From Neptunomonas marina (GTDB lineage: Bacteria > Pseudomonadota > Gammaproteobacteria > Pseudomonadales > Balneatricaceae), in NCBI RefSeq assembly GCF_004005935.1, contig NZ_SACQ01000011.1, forward strand, positions 1 to 59,538: a stretch of DNA of 59,538 bases, in the 5' to 3' direction. Positions 1 through 7,377 of this stretch are shown in pieces. The notes under the pieces are model-generated. The model searched no databases. It worked only from the letters and a program-made list of their open reading frames with translations, and was not told the DNA's origin. Positions within the stretch are counted from its first letter, which is position 1. Each line of letters begins with the position of its first letter. Both the position numbers and the translations under genes were made by a program.

Positions 1-150
1 TCGCCACCGAGACAACATGAAGGGGTGAATGCCGAGTGACTCCGCAACACCTTTCACGCTTGCCCCTTTTAAGTGACTCAGCTTAACAGCTTTAGACTTG
101 AACTCATTGCTGTACTGTCGCGTCTTCTTTGGATTTTTATATGCTGGCAC
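1..150 (-). CDS. IS3-family transposase OrfA, N-terminal part (cut by window edge)
   Basis: Fifty codons from a GTG at 150 down to base 1. The start reads VPAYKNPKKTRQYSNEFKSK and continues into an HTH-like stretch with GVAESLGIHPFMLSRWR. This is the usual N-terminal helix-turn-helix of IS3-family OrfA, which binds the element's ends. The gene runs off the window to the left. Its terminal repeat lies just upstream (177-198). A stretch encoding OrfB of the same family, in the same orientation, sits at the other end of the window. The family call is confident; the subgroup is not determined. Confidence 0.85.
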   Translation of the reverse strand, partial: MPAYKNPKKTRQYSNEFKSKAVKLSHLKGASVKGVAESLGIHPFMLSRWR

Positions 151-176
151 TGAACACCTCAACTCAATTAGATTGA

Positions 177-198
177 GGTGTCCACTAAACCGGGGGAA
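177..198 (-). repeat. Terminal inverted repeat of the left IS3-family copy
   Basis: Read inward (minus strand) it begins TTCCCCCG and ends AGTGGACACC. It matches 18 of 22 positions with the terminal repeat at 59167-59188; the only differences are a GTTT versus AAAA block. It marks where the element ends and the integron cassette begins. Confidence 0.8.
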
Positions 199-868
199 CT
201 ACAGAATCCGTCTTAAACGCTTTGTTATGCATAATTTCACGTACAGCATCAGCTAAGCCATAGATCAATAATGAATCTTGAACTCTTGCCGATGGATGAG
301 CGAACATGACCACAGCCTTACCATCAGTATTTAAAAACCAACTAATACCCCTACTTGTTTCGTACACTTCCGTTTTATCGAGATCTAAAGCCCAACGAAA
401 GTCCCACCCTGTACCACAGCACACAGTTATATCGGGGTTATATAATGAGTATTGCTTTTGTATGTACTCTTTATCTTCAGCTACGACTTTGTTGAAGCTT
501 GCTTTAATAGTTGTGTGCCCACCCGGTGATTTTTTGAGATTCATGGCACAAATTGATTTTAACGTGTCCTTTCTATCATCTTCTGTAATGTTAGCCAGTT
601 CAGACCAACAAACATCTTTATCAAGTTTTGAAATGCACTTAACCCAGCGCGAAATGTTATCCCAAGTCTGCCAACGCGCACCGTCGCGAATAAATTGCCT
701 GAGGTCCCAACCTCCACCACCTTCGTCATTGACTTCCTTTAGGACAAAACAGAGTTTCAGCGAAGAGTTGACGTAGTGTTCTTCCGACACGACACCATCC
801 ACGACAAAGCCTTCTCGTTTGCCAATCCAACTTTTGAATAAGTTGGTTTCATCTTCGTAAATGCTCAT
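185..868 (-). CDS. Integron cassette protein, UDG-superfamily-like; C-terminus replaced by IS
   Basis: 227 aa starting MSIYEDETNLFKSW. The N-terminal third has a hydrophobic strand followed by a glycine-rich turn (CFVLKEVNDEGGGGWDLR). Near the C-terminus is VVMFAHPSAR, with an HPS triplet of the kind seen in uracil-DNA-glycosylase-superfamily proteins. I treat that resemblance as a hint only; no enzymatic function is assigned. The last three residues and the TAG stop lie inside the IS3 terminal repeat (177-198), so the native C-terminus and the cassette's own attC site were displaced by the insertion. It is the fourth co-oriented cassette gene. The reading frame is still open and could be expressed. 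Confidence 0.65.
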   Translation of the reverse strand: MSIYEDETNLFKSWIGKREGFVVDGVVSEEHYVNSSLKLCFVLKEVNDEGGGGWDLRQFIRDGARWQTWDNISRWVKCISKLDKDVCWSELANITEDDRKDTLKSICAMNLKKSPGGHTTIKASFNKVVAEDKEYIQKQYSLYNPDITVCCGTGWDFRWALDLDKTEVYETSRGISWFLNTDGKAVVMFAHPSARVQDSLLIYGLADAVREIMHNKAFKTDSVVPPV

Positions 869-881
869 ATGTCTCCATTAT

Positions 882-950
882 GCATAACGCCTGTAACACT
901 TGACCGAAAAAGCGTAGCTTTTTTGGGTCAAGTGCTTACGATTGTTATGC
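882..950 (-). repeat. Integron attC site 1
   Basis: Outer 7-mers GCATAAC (882-888) and GTTATGC (944-950) enclose a nearly perfect hairpin. Its arms are CACTTGACC and GGTCAAGTG, with A-run/T-run inner stems around GCGTAGC. This is the imperfect-palindrome layout of an attC recombination site. It sits directly downstream of the 955-1578 gene, as expected for a cassette. Confidence 0.85.
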
Positions 951-954
951 ATTT

Positions 955-1578
955 TCAGAAAAACACCTGCTCGGTTACAATTACACCAGCAACCTGCTTA
1001 TAGAATGGTTTTTCCTTCTCATCACAAAGCTTAATGAAGCTCTTATACGTTGCTGGCTTGGTAAAAAGCAGAGTTACATCTTTTAATTTAAATGAGAAGT
1101 CACCCTTGATTCGCCACTCTCGCTCATGCGTCCAGTCAATAAATGCATCATCGTCACTAATATCAAAATTGACAATTCTCCACCACTCAGTCTCTGGTAG
1201 ATATTTCTTCGCTTCCACTGTTTTATCATATATTACAGGGCGTCCGCCTTTTTTATATATTTCCTGCTTATGGAATAGAAACCCAGACGGGAAATATCGT
1301 TTTTTAACCTGCTCGCCACTCTCTCTTAGCTTCTGCTCAAACCAACAATTTTGTGCTACAGACTGTACCGGTGCATCTTGAAAGCAAACAGCACGGTTTT
1401 TACCAACAATAAAACCCTTATCAGTGGTACTACCCCGAAGGATTCCTTCTTCAAGTATTTTAAACATCACCTCGACTAGCTTGTTTTTTGGTGACGATTT
1501 CGTCAGATGAACCAGACCTGTGGTTAAATCTGTGCGCTCTGAGTAACGGCGCCTCCAACTATCCTTGGTGTATGGCAA
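955..1578 (-). CDS. Integron cassette protein of unknown function
   Basis: 207 aa starting MPYTKDSWRRRYSERTD; soluble, with no signal peptide or membrane segment. Visible motifs are GLVHLTK near residue 21, RAVCFQDAPVQSVAQNC in the middle and WTHEREWRIKG in the C-terminal half. The H-T...cysteine/aspartate...EREWR order is reminiscent of DUF2971-type and ADP-ribosyltransferase-like families. I cannot confirm this, so no function is assigned. It is preceded by an AGGAGG-type ribosome site and followed within 5 bases by attC site 1, so it is the third cassette from the array start. Confidence 0.7.
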   Translation of the reverse strand: MPYTKDSWRRRYSERTDLTTGLVHLTKSSPKNKLVEVMFKILEEGILRGSTTDKGFIVGKNRAVCFQDAPVQSVAQNCWFEQKLRESGEQVKKRYFPSGFLFHKQEIYKKGGRPVIYDKTVEAKKYLPETEWWRIVNFDISDDDAFIDWTHEREWRIKGDFSFKLKDVTLLFTKPATYKSFIKLCDEKEKPFYKQVAGVIVTEQVFF

Positions 1579-1598
1579 ACTACTACCTCCTTAAAACT

Positions 1599-1682
1599 GC
1601 ATAACGCTTGCAGCATGCGCGCCTACGGAATGGAGCCGAAGGCGCAATGTAGTGGGCGTCGCCGTGCCTGCATTTGTTAGAA
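1599..1682 (-). repeat. Integron attC site 2
   Basis: GCATAAC (1599-1605) and GTTAGAA (1676-1682) bracket 70 bases with complementary GC-rich segments (GCGCC/GGCGC, CGG/CCG). It lies between two co-oriented cassette genes, immediately 3' of the 1684-2154 gene. The longer, less regular palindrome is typical of attC variability. Confidence 0.75.
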
Positions 1683-1683
1683 T

Positions 1684-2154
1684 TTATATACCCTTCTGCT
1701 CAAGTTTTAGCTTTTGTAGAAAATTAGAAAACCCCTTTGCTGAAAACAGAAATCTAGCACTCTCATCATGCGCTTTGATTTCAACAAAATTTCTTAACTT
1801 AAACTCTTTAACTATATGCGATCTACCAGCCTCAGTTGCGGGCATAAAGTAGCGTCTTTTTCCACTACAATATTGCTGATACCTAGTCAACGTTCCATTT
1901 ACATAGATTGGGTTATGCGAAATAACATCCCCTGAAGATTCCTCACAGTCAGAATCAAACATGATTATATAAACATACGGCTTTCCTGATTTTGCTATAG
2001 ACAGTAACGCATGAAGATCTCCATGAATTGAATCCCTTACAAGATATTCGTTACCCTTGGACGTATACCAAGCCTCGACTTCGCTTTCTGCCAATACAGA
2101 AAAAGAAGAAAACACTGTGGCTGAAAGCACAGCAGCCCAAATAGCTTTTTTCAA
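1684..2154 (-). CDS. Secreted integron cassette protein of unknown function
   Basis: 156 aa. The N-terminus MKKAIWAAVLSATVFSSFSV followed by LAES is a classic Sec signal peptide with predicted cleavage after LA-E near residue 22. The mature part is small and mixed alpha/beta, with Cys pairs (DSDCEE, QYCSGKR) that could form a disulfide in the periplasm. No family recognised. It has an AAGGAGA ribosome site just upstream of the ATG and abuts attC site 2 at its 3' end. Confidence 0.7.
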   Translation of the reverse strand: MKKAIWAAVLSATVFSSFSVLAESEVEAWYTSKGNEYLVRDSIHGDLHALLSIAKSGKPYVYIIMFDSDCEESSGDVISHNPIYVNGTLTRYQQYCSGKRRYFMPATEAGRSHIVKEFKLRNFVEIKAHDESARFLFSAKGFSNFLQKLKLEQKGI

Positions 2155-2173
2155 AACATATCTCCTTTGATAT

Positions 2174-2233
2174 TTCTAACGCCTCAAACACCGGCGCAGC
2201 TTCGCTGCGTCCGAGTGCTTTGACTTGTTATGC
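2174..2233 (-). repeat. Integron attC site 3
   Basis: TTCTAAC (2174-2180) and GTTATGC (2227-2233) flank a compact stem with CGCAGC-TTC-GCTGCG at its tip and CAAA/TTTG at its base. At 60 bp it is the shortest of the three sites. The preceding cassette gene reads through it and stops inside it at 2184, which is common in cassettes. Confidence 0.85.
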
Positions 2234-2936
2234 CTTTTGCCAATTTTGAACGTTCTTTCTTTGCTTTAAGTGCTGAAACCTTGTTCTCAACAGTCCAAGT
2301 AGACATCTTAAGTTGGGACTTTTCAAATTGTGAAATATGAACCCAGTAGTCCCTATGATGAGCTTTATTTGGAGATTCAATTATGTCTTCAACGATACGA
2401 AAGAGACTTTGAAATGCTTCTTTATGCCGGTAGAGATCGACAACGGTTATAGCCTGGACTTTACTCGTTAAAGTAGAATTTACTTTTGTGTTGTTCGTGT
2501 TTAGAGCAACTTTCCATTGGCCATGAGCAATCTTGTTGCGAAGTAAGCTGGGATCGTAAATATATTGATCTATTAGAGATTCAATTTTTTGGCGAGTGTT
2601 AGCTACGTGACCACTACTTTTGCCTTGAACCCTACGAAGGGAAAGTTCTACACACTTCTTCCATGCTTCGACTATGTTCTTTTTGCCTTTAGATTTGACT
2701 TGCGCAATCTCATCTAAGGTCAGGCCATCTGGAGTATGAATTACTTTAGAAAACACTGCTTCCGCGAACGCACAATAGACTTGTGCCAGTAGCTTTGTGT
2801 GAATTTCTGCAGTGGAATTATCGCCGCTTGAGTAAGCCGCGTTGATTGTTTTGTTTATGTGTTTCCAAGCTTGCTCAAGAGCTCTTACATTCTCTGTTTG
2901 AGCAGCAAACACATCAAGCCTATCTGACTCTAGCAT
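2184..2936 (-). CDS. Integron cassette protein with a HEPN-like RNKIAH motif
   Basis: 250 aa, mostly alpha-helical, starting MLESDRLDVFAAQTENVRAL. Residues 133-138 read RNKIAH, matching the R-x4-6-H motif of HEPN domains. HEPN domains are often ribonuclease toxins or defence effectors acting on RNA. The last 17 residues are translated from attC site 3. The gene starts 45 bases downstream of a tRNA-like sequence on the same strand (2982-3050). A cassette boundary (GTTATGC at 3098-3104) lies upstream of both, so they appear to travel together. The HEPN call rests on one motif plus helical character, and ribonuclease activity is inference. Confidence 0.65.
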   Translation of the reverse strand: MLESDRLDVFAAQTENVRALEQAWKHINKTINAAYSSGDNSTAEIHTKLLAQVYCAFAEAVFSKVIHTPDGLTLDEIAQVKSKGKKNIVEAWKKCVELSLRRVQGKSSGHVANTRQKIESLIDQYIYDPSLLRNKIAHGQWKVALNTNNTKVNSTLTSKVQAITVVDLYRHKEAFQSLFRIVEDIIESPNKAHHRDYWVHISQFEKSQLKMSTWTVENKVSALKAKKERSKLAKGITSQSTRTQRSCAGV

Positions 2937-2949
2937 TCATCCAATCCAA

Positions 2950-2990
2950 GGTGGGTAAAAAACACTTGCTGAAAATGCTCTTTACCCACC
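2950..2990 (-). promoter_or_regulatory. 10-bp inverted repeat between tRNA-like element and HEPN gene
   Basis: GGTGGGTAAA at 2950-2959 is the exact reverse complement of TTTACCCACC at 2981-2990. In the minus-strand RNA the upstream arm overlaps the 3' acceptor strand of the tRNA-like fold, and the downstream arm lies 13 bases before the HEPN start codon. The two folds are mutually exclusive, which suggests but does not prove a switch. There is no T-run, so it is not an ordinary terminator. Confidence 0.6.
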
Positions 2991-3050
2991 CGGAATCGAA
3001 CCGGGATCCCGTTCAAAGAACGGTGCCTTTCCAAATTAGACGATAGGTCC
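2982..3050 (-). tRNA. tRNA-like sequence (Gln-like), shortened and degenerate
   Basis: Minus-strand RNA shows a perfect T-arm (CCCGG-TTCGATT-CCGGG), a D-arm (GTC...GGC) and an acceptor stem with five of seven pairs (GGACCTA/TGGGTAA). Only 18 bases separate the D-arm side from the T-stem where about 22 are normal. The anticodon stem is therefore too short and the loop around CTTTG is not canonical; TTG (Gln) is the nearest reading. No CCA end is encoded. It resembles a tRNA pseudogene or a tRNA mimic rather than a working tRNA. A TTGACA hexamer lies about 30 bases upstream. Confidence 0.55.
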
Positions 3051-3056
3051 ACGTGC

Positions 3057-3085
3057 ATTTTCATGATTATTCCGATTTATGTCAA
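3057..3085 (-). promoter_or_regulatory. Putative promoter of the tRNA-like/HEPN cassette
   Basis: Minus strand carries a perfect TTGACA (3080-3085), a 17-base spacer and GAAAAT (3057-3062; only A at position 2 and the closing A-T match TATAAT). It points toward the tRNA-like element, which would start almost at the transcription start, as tRNA genes do. The -10 is weak. Confidence 0.4.
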
Positions 3086-3097
3086 CTCGCGATAGAG

Positions 3098-3104
3098 GCA
3101 TAAC
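3098..3104 (-). other. Possible core site at the start of the cassette array
   Basis: GTTATGC on the minus strand, identical to the R' core of attC sites 1 and 3. It lies upstream of the tRNA-like/HEPN cassette. No full attC palindrome surrounds it, so it could be the attI core or the remnant of an earlier attC. No integrase gene is present nearby. Confidence 0.4.
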
Positions 3105-3289
3105 AGTCCGATTATGACGCCATCAGGCATCATAATAATTATTTAAATGCATTCATTCTATTTTTCTGACTTTTCGGCTGGTTTTTTAAACCGTTGTTTC
3201 TAAAGGCTTTAAATCAACCCAGTCAGCTTAATGAAAAATAGAGTGGCGAGCGTTAGCGTTTTTTAGCTCGAAATTAGGCAAGAAAAATA

Positions 3290-3309
3290 GACTGTCTATT
3301 CATACAGTG
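3290..3309 (+). promoter_or_regulatory. LexA (SOS) box
   Basis: CTGTCTATTCATACAG at 3292-3307 fits the CTGT-N8-ACAG gammaproteobacterial LexA operator, flanked by A and T that extend the symmetry. It lies 13 bases upstream of a small plus-strand reading frame, which in turn is followed by a strong terminator. Repression by LexA and DNA-damage induction are inferred from the site alone. Confidence 0.7.
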
Positions 3310-3322
3310 TTATGAGGAGCGT

Positions 3323-3475
3323 GTGCGTTCATGTGGTTCGGTTTCCTTACCTTCAAGCAACCTAACGGTGGCCGCGTTTTCGAGTAGAACAGTAGCGGCT
3401 TATATAGATCAGTTCAAGGCTTACGGCAGTGCTGTTGGTAAGGTACTTAAGAGGAGGGGAGTTACAAAATTTTAA
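3323..3475 (+). CDS. Small SOS-controlled ORF, 50 aa, unknown
   Basis: GTG start after AGGAG, reading MRSCGSVSLPSSNLTVAAFS and ending VLKRRGVTKF. The C-terminal half (SRTVAAYIDQFKAYGSAVGK) looks like an amphipathic helix with a basic tail. The ribosome site is only 3 bases from this GTG; an overlapping ATG at 3331 opens an 18-codon frame instead. The LexA box upstream and the terminator at 3546-3577 make a complete small transcription unit. SOS-linked micro-proteins elsewhere include division inhibitors and TisB-like toxins, but no homology is claimed. Confidence 0.45.
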   Translation: MRSCGSVSLPSSNLTVAAFSSRTVAAYIDQFKAYGSAVGKVLKRRGVTKF

Positions 3476-3545
3476 ACTTATGTTTGAAAGTATGGCGGGC
3501 TTGGTCTAACTTTATATCAGTTTCATTGCTCAAACATCCCGTATC

Positions 3546-3577
3546 AAAGCGCTCTTTCGAGCGCTTTTCTTTTTTTA
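3546..3577 (+). terminator. Rho-independent terminator (plus strand; may also serve rhlE)
   Basis: A 9-bp perfect stem, AAAGCGCTC/GAGCGCTTT with a TTTC loop, is followed by TCTTTTTTT. The T-run is on the plus-strand side, so it best terminates the LexA-box transcript. On the minus strand it lies about 100 bases past the rhlE stop, but with only a short T-tract. Confidence 0.85.
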
Positions 3578-3675
3578 GCCCATATTCCTGTTGCAGCAGT
3601 TGCTCTGGTTTTACAGCTCAGTGCTGTGCCAAACCAAGCAATTTGGGACAAATCACATGGTCTAAGCTATTCACA

Positions 3676-5055
3676 TCAGTTGCTAGGGCGTGCCCGGCGG
3701 CGTCTGGGCGGGTTACCGCTCGGCGGTGTATTGCCGTTCGCTGCTTTGTTGGCCGGTTTGCGCCTTGGTTTGGCGCTAGCGGGTTTATGGCCGCGTGCGT
3801 TCTCGCCCGAGCGTTGGCCATCTTGGTGTTCGGCTTTCGCTTTGGGCTTTTTCGGCTTCTTGGGTTTCTTTGGCTTTTTCAGGTATTTGGATTCTGGTAA
3901 CGCATTAACGGGTGTAAAGCCCGGTTCCTCTTTGCGGTCTAGAATACGGCCGATCAGGGTTTCGATGGCGGTGAGCTGTTTAAACTCATCCGCGCATACC
4001 AAAGATACTGCTTGGCCGGTTGCGCCAGCGCGGCCTGTACGGCCAATACGGTGGACGTAATCCTCGGCAACATTCGGTAGATCAAAGTTCACTACGTAGG
4101 GTAGCTGGTCGATATCGATGCCGCGCGCGGCAATATCGGTTGCTACCAGTGCTTGAATCTTGCCTGCTTTAAAGTCTGCCAGCGCTTTGGTGCGGGCACC
4201 TTGGCTTTTATTACCGTGGATGGCAGCTGCCGAGATGCCTTTGCCATCTAGCATACGCACTAAGCGGTTAGCGCCGTGTTTGGTGCGGCTAAATACCAGC
4301 ACTTGGTGCCAGTTGTTATCTTTGATGAGGTGGGTAAGGAGCGCGGTTTTCTGCTTTTTGTCGGCTGGATAAACCCATTGCTCAACTGTTTTAGCAGCGG
4401 CATTACGTGGCGTAACAGAGACCTCTGCAGGGCTGTGCAAAATACCTTTAGCAAGATCTCTGATCTCATCAGAGAAGGTTGCCGAAAACAGCAGGTTTTG
4501 GCGTTTTGCTGGCAGTAGCGCCAGTATCTTGCGGATATCATGGATAAAGCCCATATCCAGCATGCGGTCTGCTTCATCCAACACCAGCATCTCTAGCTGG
4601 CTAAATTTGATCGCATTTTGGTTGTACAGATCTAATAAGCGGCCAGGCGTTGCTACTAAAATATCCACGCCTTTGCGCAGCGTCATCATCTGTGGGTTGA
4701 TCTTTACTCCACCAAAAACAACAGCGGATGAAACGCGGGTATGCTTGCTGTAATCCTTAACGCTGGCTTCCACTTGCGCGGCCAACTCACGCGTAGGTGT
4801 AAGCACCAGTACGCGCACATGGTTGCTATGCGCTTTTTGCCCATGTAGTAGTTTTTCGATAATTGGCAGTGTGAATCCTGCGGTTTTACCGGTTCCGGTT
4901 TGGGCGGCTGCCATCAGGTCTGTTCCCTCAAGTACAAGAGGGATCGCTTGCGCCTGAATAGGCGATGGAGTTTGGTAGCCTTTTTCGGAAACGGCACGGA
5001 CAATATCAGGTGATAGCCCAAGGCTGCTGAAGTCAGCGGAGGATTCTGGTTGCAT
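3676..5055 (-). CDS. rhlE: DEAD-box ATP-dependent RNA helicase RhlE
   Basis: 459 aa. All helicase motifs are in order: Q motif ([14 protein letters not shown], about residues 26-39), motif I AQTGTGKT, Ia PTRELA, motif II DEAD in [13 protein letters not shown], motif III SAT and motif [12 protein letters not shown]. After the core comes a lysine/proline repeat tail ([13 protein letters not shown]), then an Arg-rich end, probably for unspecific RNA binding. RhlE-type helicases unwind short RNA duplexes in ribosome assembly and RNA turnover. The gene stands alone, facing the terminator at 3546-3577. Length and motif wording ([27 protein letters not shown]) favour RhlE over SrmB or DbpA. Confidence 0.92.
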   Translation of the reverse strand: MQPESSADFSSLGLSPDIVRAVSEKGYQTPSPIQAQAIPLVLEGTDLMAAAQTGTGKTAGFTLPIIEKLLHGQKAHSNHVRVLVLTPTRELAAQVEASVKDYSKHTRVSSAVVFGGVKINPQMMTLRKGVDILVATPGRLLDLYNQNAIKFSQLEMLVLDEADRMLDMGFIHDIRKILALLPAKRQNLLFSATFSDEIRDLAKGILHSPAEVSVTPRNAAAKTVEQWVYPADKKQKTALLTHLIKDNNWHQVLVFSRTKHGANRLVRMLDGKGISAAAIHGNKSQGARTKALADFKAGKIQALVATDIAARGIDIDQLPYVVNFDLPNVAEDYVHRIGRTGRAGATGQAVSLVCADEFKQLTAIETLIGRILDRKEEPGFTPVNALPESKYLKKPKKPKKPKKPKAKAEHQDGQRSGENARGHKPASAKPRRKPANKAANGNTPPSGNPPRRRRARPSN

Positions 5056-5268
5056 ATAGACGATTCGATAACTATTGGAGTAGTGGAAGGGCGTGTAGCA
5101 TATACTAGGCGGGCGCGTTGGTATACGGGCAGAGGCAACTTACACAGGAATGAGTGTAACGCTTGTGCGCACGCGTGAACTTTAAATTGCGTCTAACCGC
5201 ACTTAACACGCTCTTTTTTAAACCATTGCCGTAATGGTGTTTAGTTTATCGGTGATATGTGCCGGTAA

Positions 5269-5454
5269 ATCGGTGCTCGCATTGCAGGTATCAGCTGGTT
5301 ACCCTCAACAGCCATCAACGGCATTCCTACTATCGGCGAGCTCCGGCTCTTCCCCAGTTTGGAGTCCGTAGGTTTACAGCTGACTTTTCTCATCGCTCCG
5401 TTAATTGTCTACGTGCTCTATCGCCGCGTTGGGCAACTAAACGCACCCACGTAA
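5269..5454 (+). pseudogene. C-terminal remnant of a membrane protein (possibly FTR1-like)
   Basis: Sixty-one codons open after a TAA at 5266. They read from IGARIAGISWLPS through LFPSLESVGLQLTFLIAP to VYVLYRRVGQLNAPT and a stop. The hydrophobic segment followed by a positive YRR cap looks like the last transmembrane helix of a polytopic protein. The GELRLFPSLESVGLQ wording resembles the end of FTR1/EfeU-type iron permeases. No start codon or upstream domain remains, so it is treated as a relic. Family identity is a guess. Confidence 0.35.
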
Positions 5455-5544
5455 AGTGCTACAAATCCTTACAATAGCTGGCAGCTAGGTGTGGCAATAT
5501 GGTGTTTCTCCGTGACTAATTAAGTTTGATTAATGGGAATGTTC

Positions 5545-6114
5545 ATGAAATACCGCCACGCCTTTGCACTGCTCGCACTCCTTGTTGTTGGCTGCGCCGA
5601 CATTGACGATAGTTACGAGCCTGCCAGCTTTCAGCGCGATGGCAACAGCCTAGTGATGACCGGAGTGATCGATAGTAACATTGTTACTACGCTTGAAGCC
5701 GCTTTAGCCACCCATCCTGATGTACACCTCATCGTGCTGCAAAATGTAGAAGGCTCAATTGATGATGAGGCTAATCTTGAGGCGGCTCGGATCTTACGAC
5801 AATACGATCTAGACACGCATGTGCCAGCCGATGGCATGATCGCATCTGGTGGCACCGACTTCTTCTTAGCTGGCGTTGAGCGCACCATTGAGGCGGGCGC
5901 GTTAATTGGGGTACACGCCTGGGGCGGTGATGATATTGCTGATGCCGCCGCTTTACCCGACTCACACCCGGAGCATCAGCCGTACCTGAGGTATTACCAA
6001 GATATGGGTATTCCGCAGTCATTCTACTGGTACACATTAGATGCAGCGCCGAGTGAGGATATTCATTGGATGACACAAGCAGAGATTAGTCGCTACCAAC
6101 TCACTACCGATTAA
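5545..6114 (+). CDS. Lipoprotein with ClpP/crotonase-like fold (COG3904-type)
   Basis: 189 aa from ATG 5545 (in-frame ATGs at 5533 and 5539 are less likely starts). The leader MKYRHAFALLALLVVGC ends in a lipobox (VVGC), so it should be lipidated after signal peptidase II cleavage. The body follows the COG3904 layout: DVHLIVLQNVEGSIDDEANL (oxyanion-type turn), ASGGTDFFLAGVERTIEAGA, then GVHAWGG. In relatives the nucleophile lies in an S-A-C-T-like loop; here that segment reads ASGGTDF, so activity is uncertain. Probably periplasmic. Single gene. Confidence 0.65.
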   Translation: MKYRHAFALLALLVVGCADIDDSYEPASFQRDGNSLVMTGVIDSNIVTTLEAALATHPDVHLIVLQNVEGSIDDEANLEAARILRQYDLDTHVPADGMIASGGTDFFLAGVERTIEAGALIGVHAWGGDDIADAAALPDSHPEHQPYLRYYQDMGIPQSFYWYTLDAAPSEDIHWMTQAEISRYQLTTD

Positions 6115-6214
6115 TGGTGCGGCTGCGATATATCGGTTGTAATAGCCTTGGGCAGCATCAAAGGCTGTTCGGAATGTCGCACAGCGCGACTGACTCTGAA
6201 TCAAGAGGCTGACT

Positions 6215-7291
6215 ATGGATCAACGGGTCAAGGGATTAGATCTTGCGAGAGCATTGGCGATTCTGGGTATGGTTATCGTCAACTTTAAGGTGGCGATGGG
6301 CGCAGAGCAGGGCAATCAAGTGCTTATCTCTTTAGCTGCGCTGTTTGAAGGTAGAGCGTCTGCTCTTTTTGTTATTCTCGCAGGTATCGGTATTTCCCTC
6401 CTTACCAACCGTTTGCGACTCAGTGGTTCCAGTACTGATCAACGTAAAGCCCGCAGCACCATCGTAAAACGAGGCCTGCTACTGTTATTTGTAGGGCTGC
6501 TGTTTACTCCCATCTGGGAAGCCGACATTCTCCACTTTTATGGCTGTTACTTCTTGATCGCAGCATGGCTTATCACACGTAGTGACCAAGCCATTCTATG
6601 GAGCGGTGCCGCCATTGTGGCTCTGTTTCCTGCACTGATGCTGGTTATCGACTACGAATCCAACTGGGATTGGGAGACCCTTCGTTACGAAAACCTATGG
6701 ACTGTGGACGGGATGCTGCGCCACATTCTCTTTAATGGCTTTCATCCCGTTATACCTTGGAGTGCATTTTTGCTTTTGGGTATGTGGCTTGGGCGGCTAA
6801 ACCTCAACTGCACGAGAATCCGCGCCATGCTGCTCCGAACATCGTTAATGATATTTGTTGCAACCGAACTGGCTTTTTATCTGCTGCGTGAAGTGATAGG
6901 TGCCAATATCCAGGGCTTGAGCACAGACGATATCAACTTTCTATTATCTACCGATATCATCCCACCCATGCCTCAGTATCTGATCTCTGCTGCCAGTTCT
7001 GCGGTCTTCATATTGGTGCTGTGCTTGCACCTCTGCGATCACTTTACGCACAGCCGCTTGCTCTATTGGCTCAGACAAGCGGGGAAAACGGCTCTGACAC
7101 TCTACGTTGCGCATGTCGTTGTAGGCATGGGCGTATTAGAGGAACTCGGCATGTTAGAGGGACAAACTATCGCGGCCTCACTCATCAGTGCGGGGATATT
7201 TTTTATGGGTGGGTTGTTGTTCAGCGTGTTGTGGTTAAAGCGCTATCGCAGCGGCCCACTTGAATGGTTATTCCGCAGAGTTGCCGGTTAG
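6215..7291 (+). CDS. DUF418-family polytopic inner-membrane protein
   Basis: 358 aa with about nine to ten hydrophobic helices. The N-terminus reads [20 protein letters not shown], the family's LDxxRgxAilGM signature. The C-terminus ends YRSGPLEWLFRRVAG, the conserved PLEWLfR close of DUF418. These proteins are thought to be membrane acyltransferase-like, but substrates are unknown. The ATG is preceded by GAGG. Monocistronic in appearance, 100 bases after the lipoprotein. Confidence 0.8.
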   Translation: MDQRVKGLDLARALAILGMVIVNFKVAMGAEQGNQVLISLAALFEGRASALFVILAGIGISLLTNRLRLSGSSTDQRKARSTIVKRGLLLLFVGLLFTPIWEADILHFYGCYFLIAAWLITRSDQAILWSGAAIVALFPALMLVIDYESNWDWETLRYENLWTVDGMLRHILFNGFHPVIPWSAFLLLGMWLGRLNLNCTRIRAMLLRTSLMIFVATELAFYLLREVIGANIQGLSTDDINFLLSTDIIPPMPQYLISAASSAVFILVLCLHLCDHFTHSRLLYWLRQAGKTALTLYVAHVVVGMGVLEELGMLEGQTIAASLISAGIFFMGGLLFSVLWLKRYRSGPLEWLFRRVAG

Positions 7292-7377
7292 CAACGGCTT
7301 AAAAAGGCAAAAGGCAAGCTGTTGTTTTACAGCGATCAAGCTATAGTGAATAGGTTAACTAATTGAGGTACCTAACG

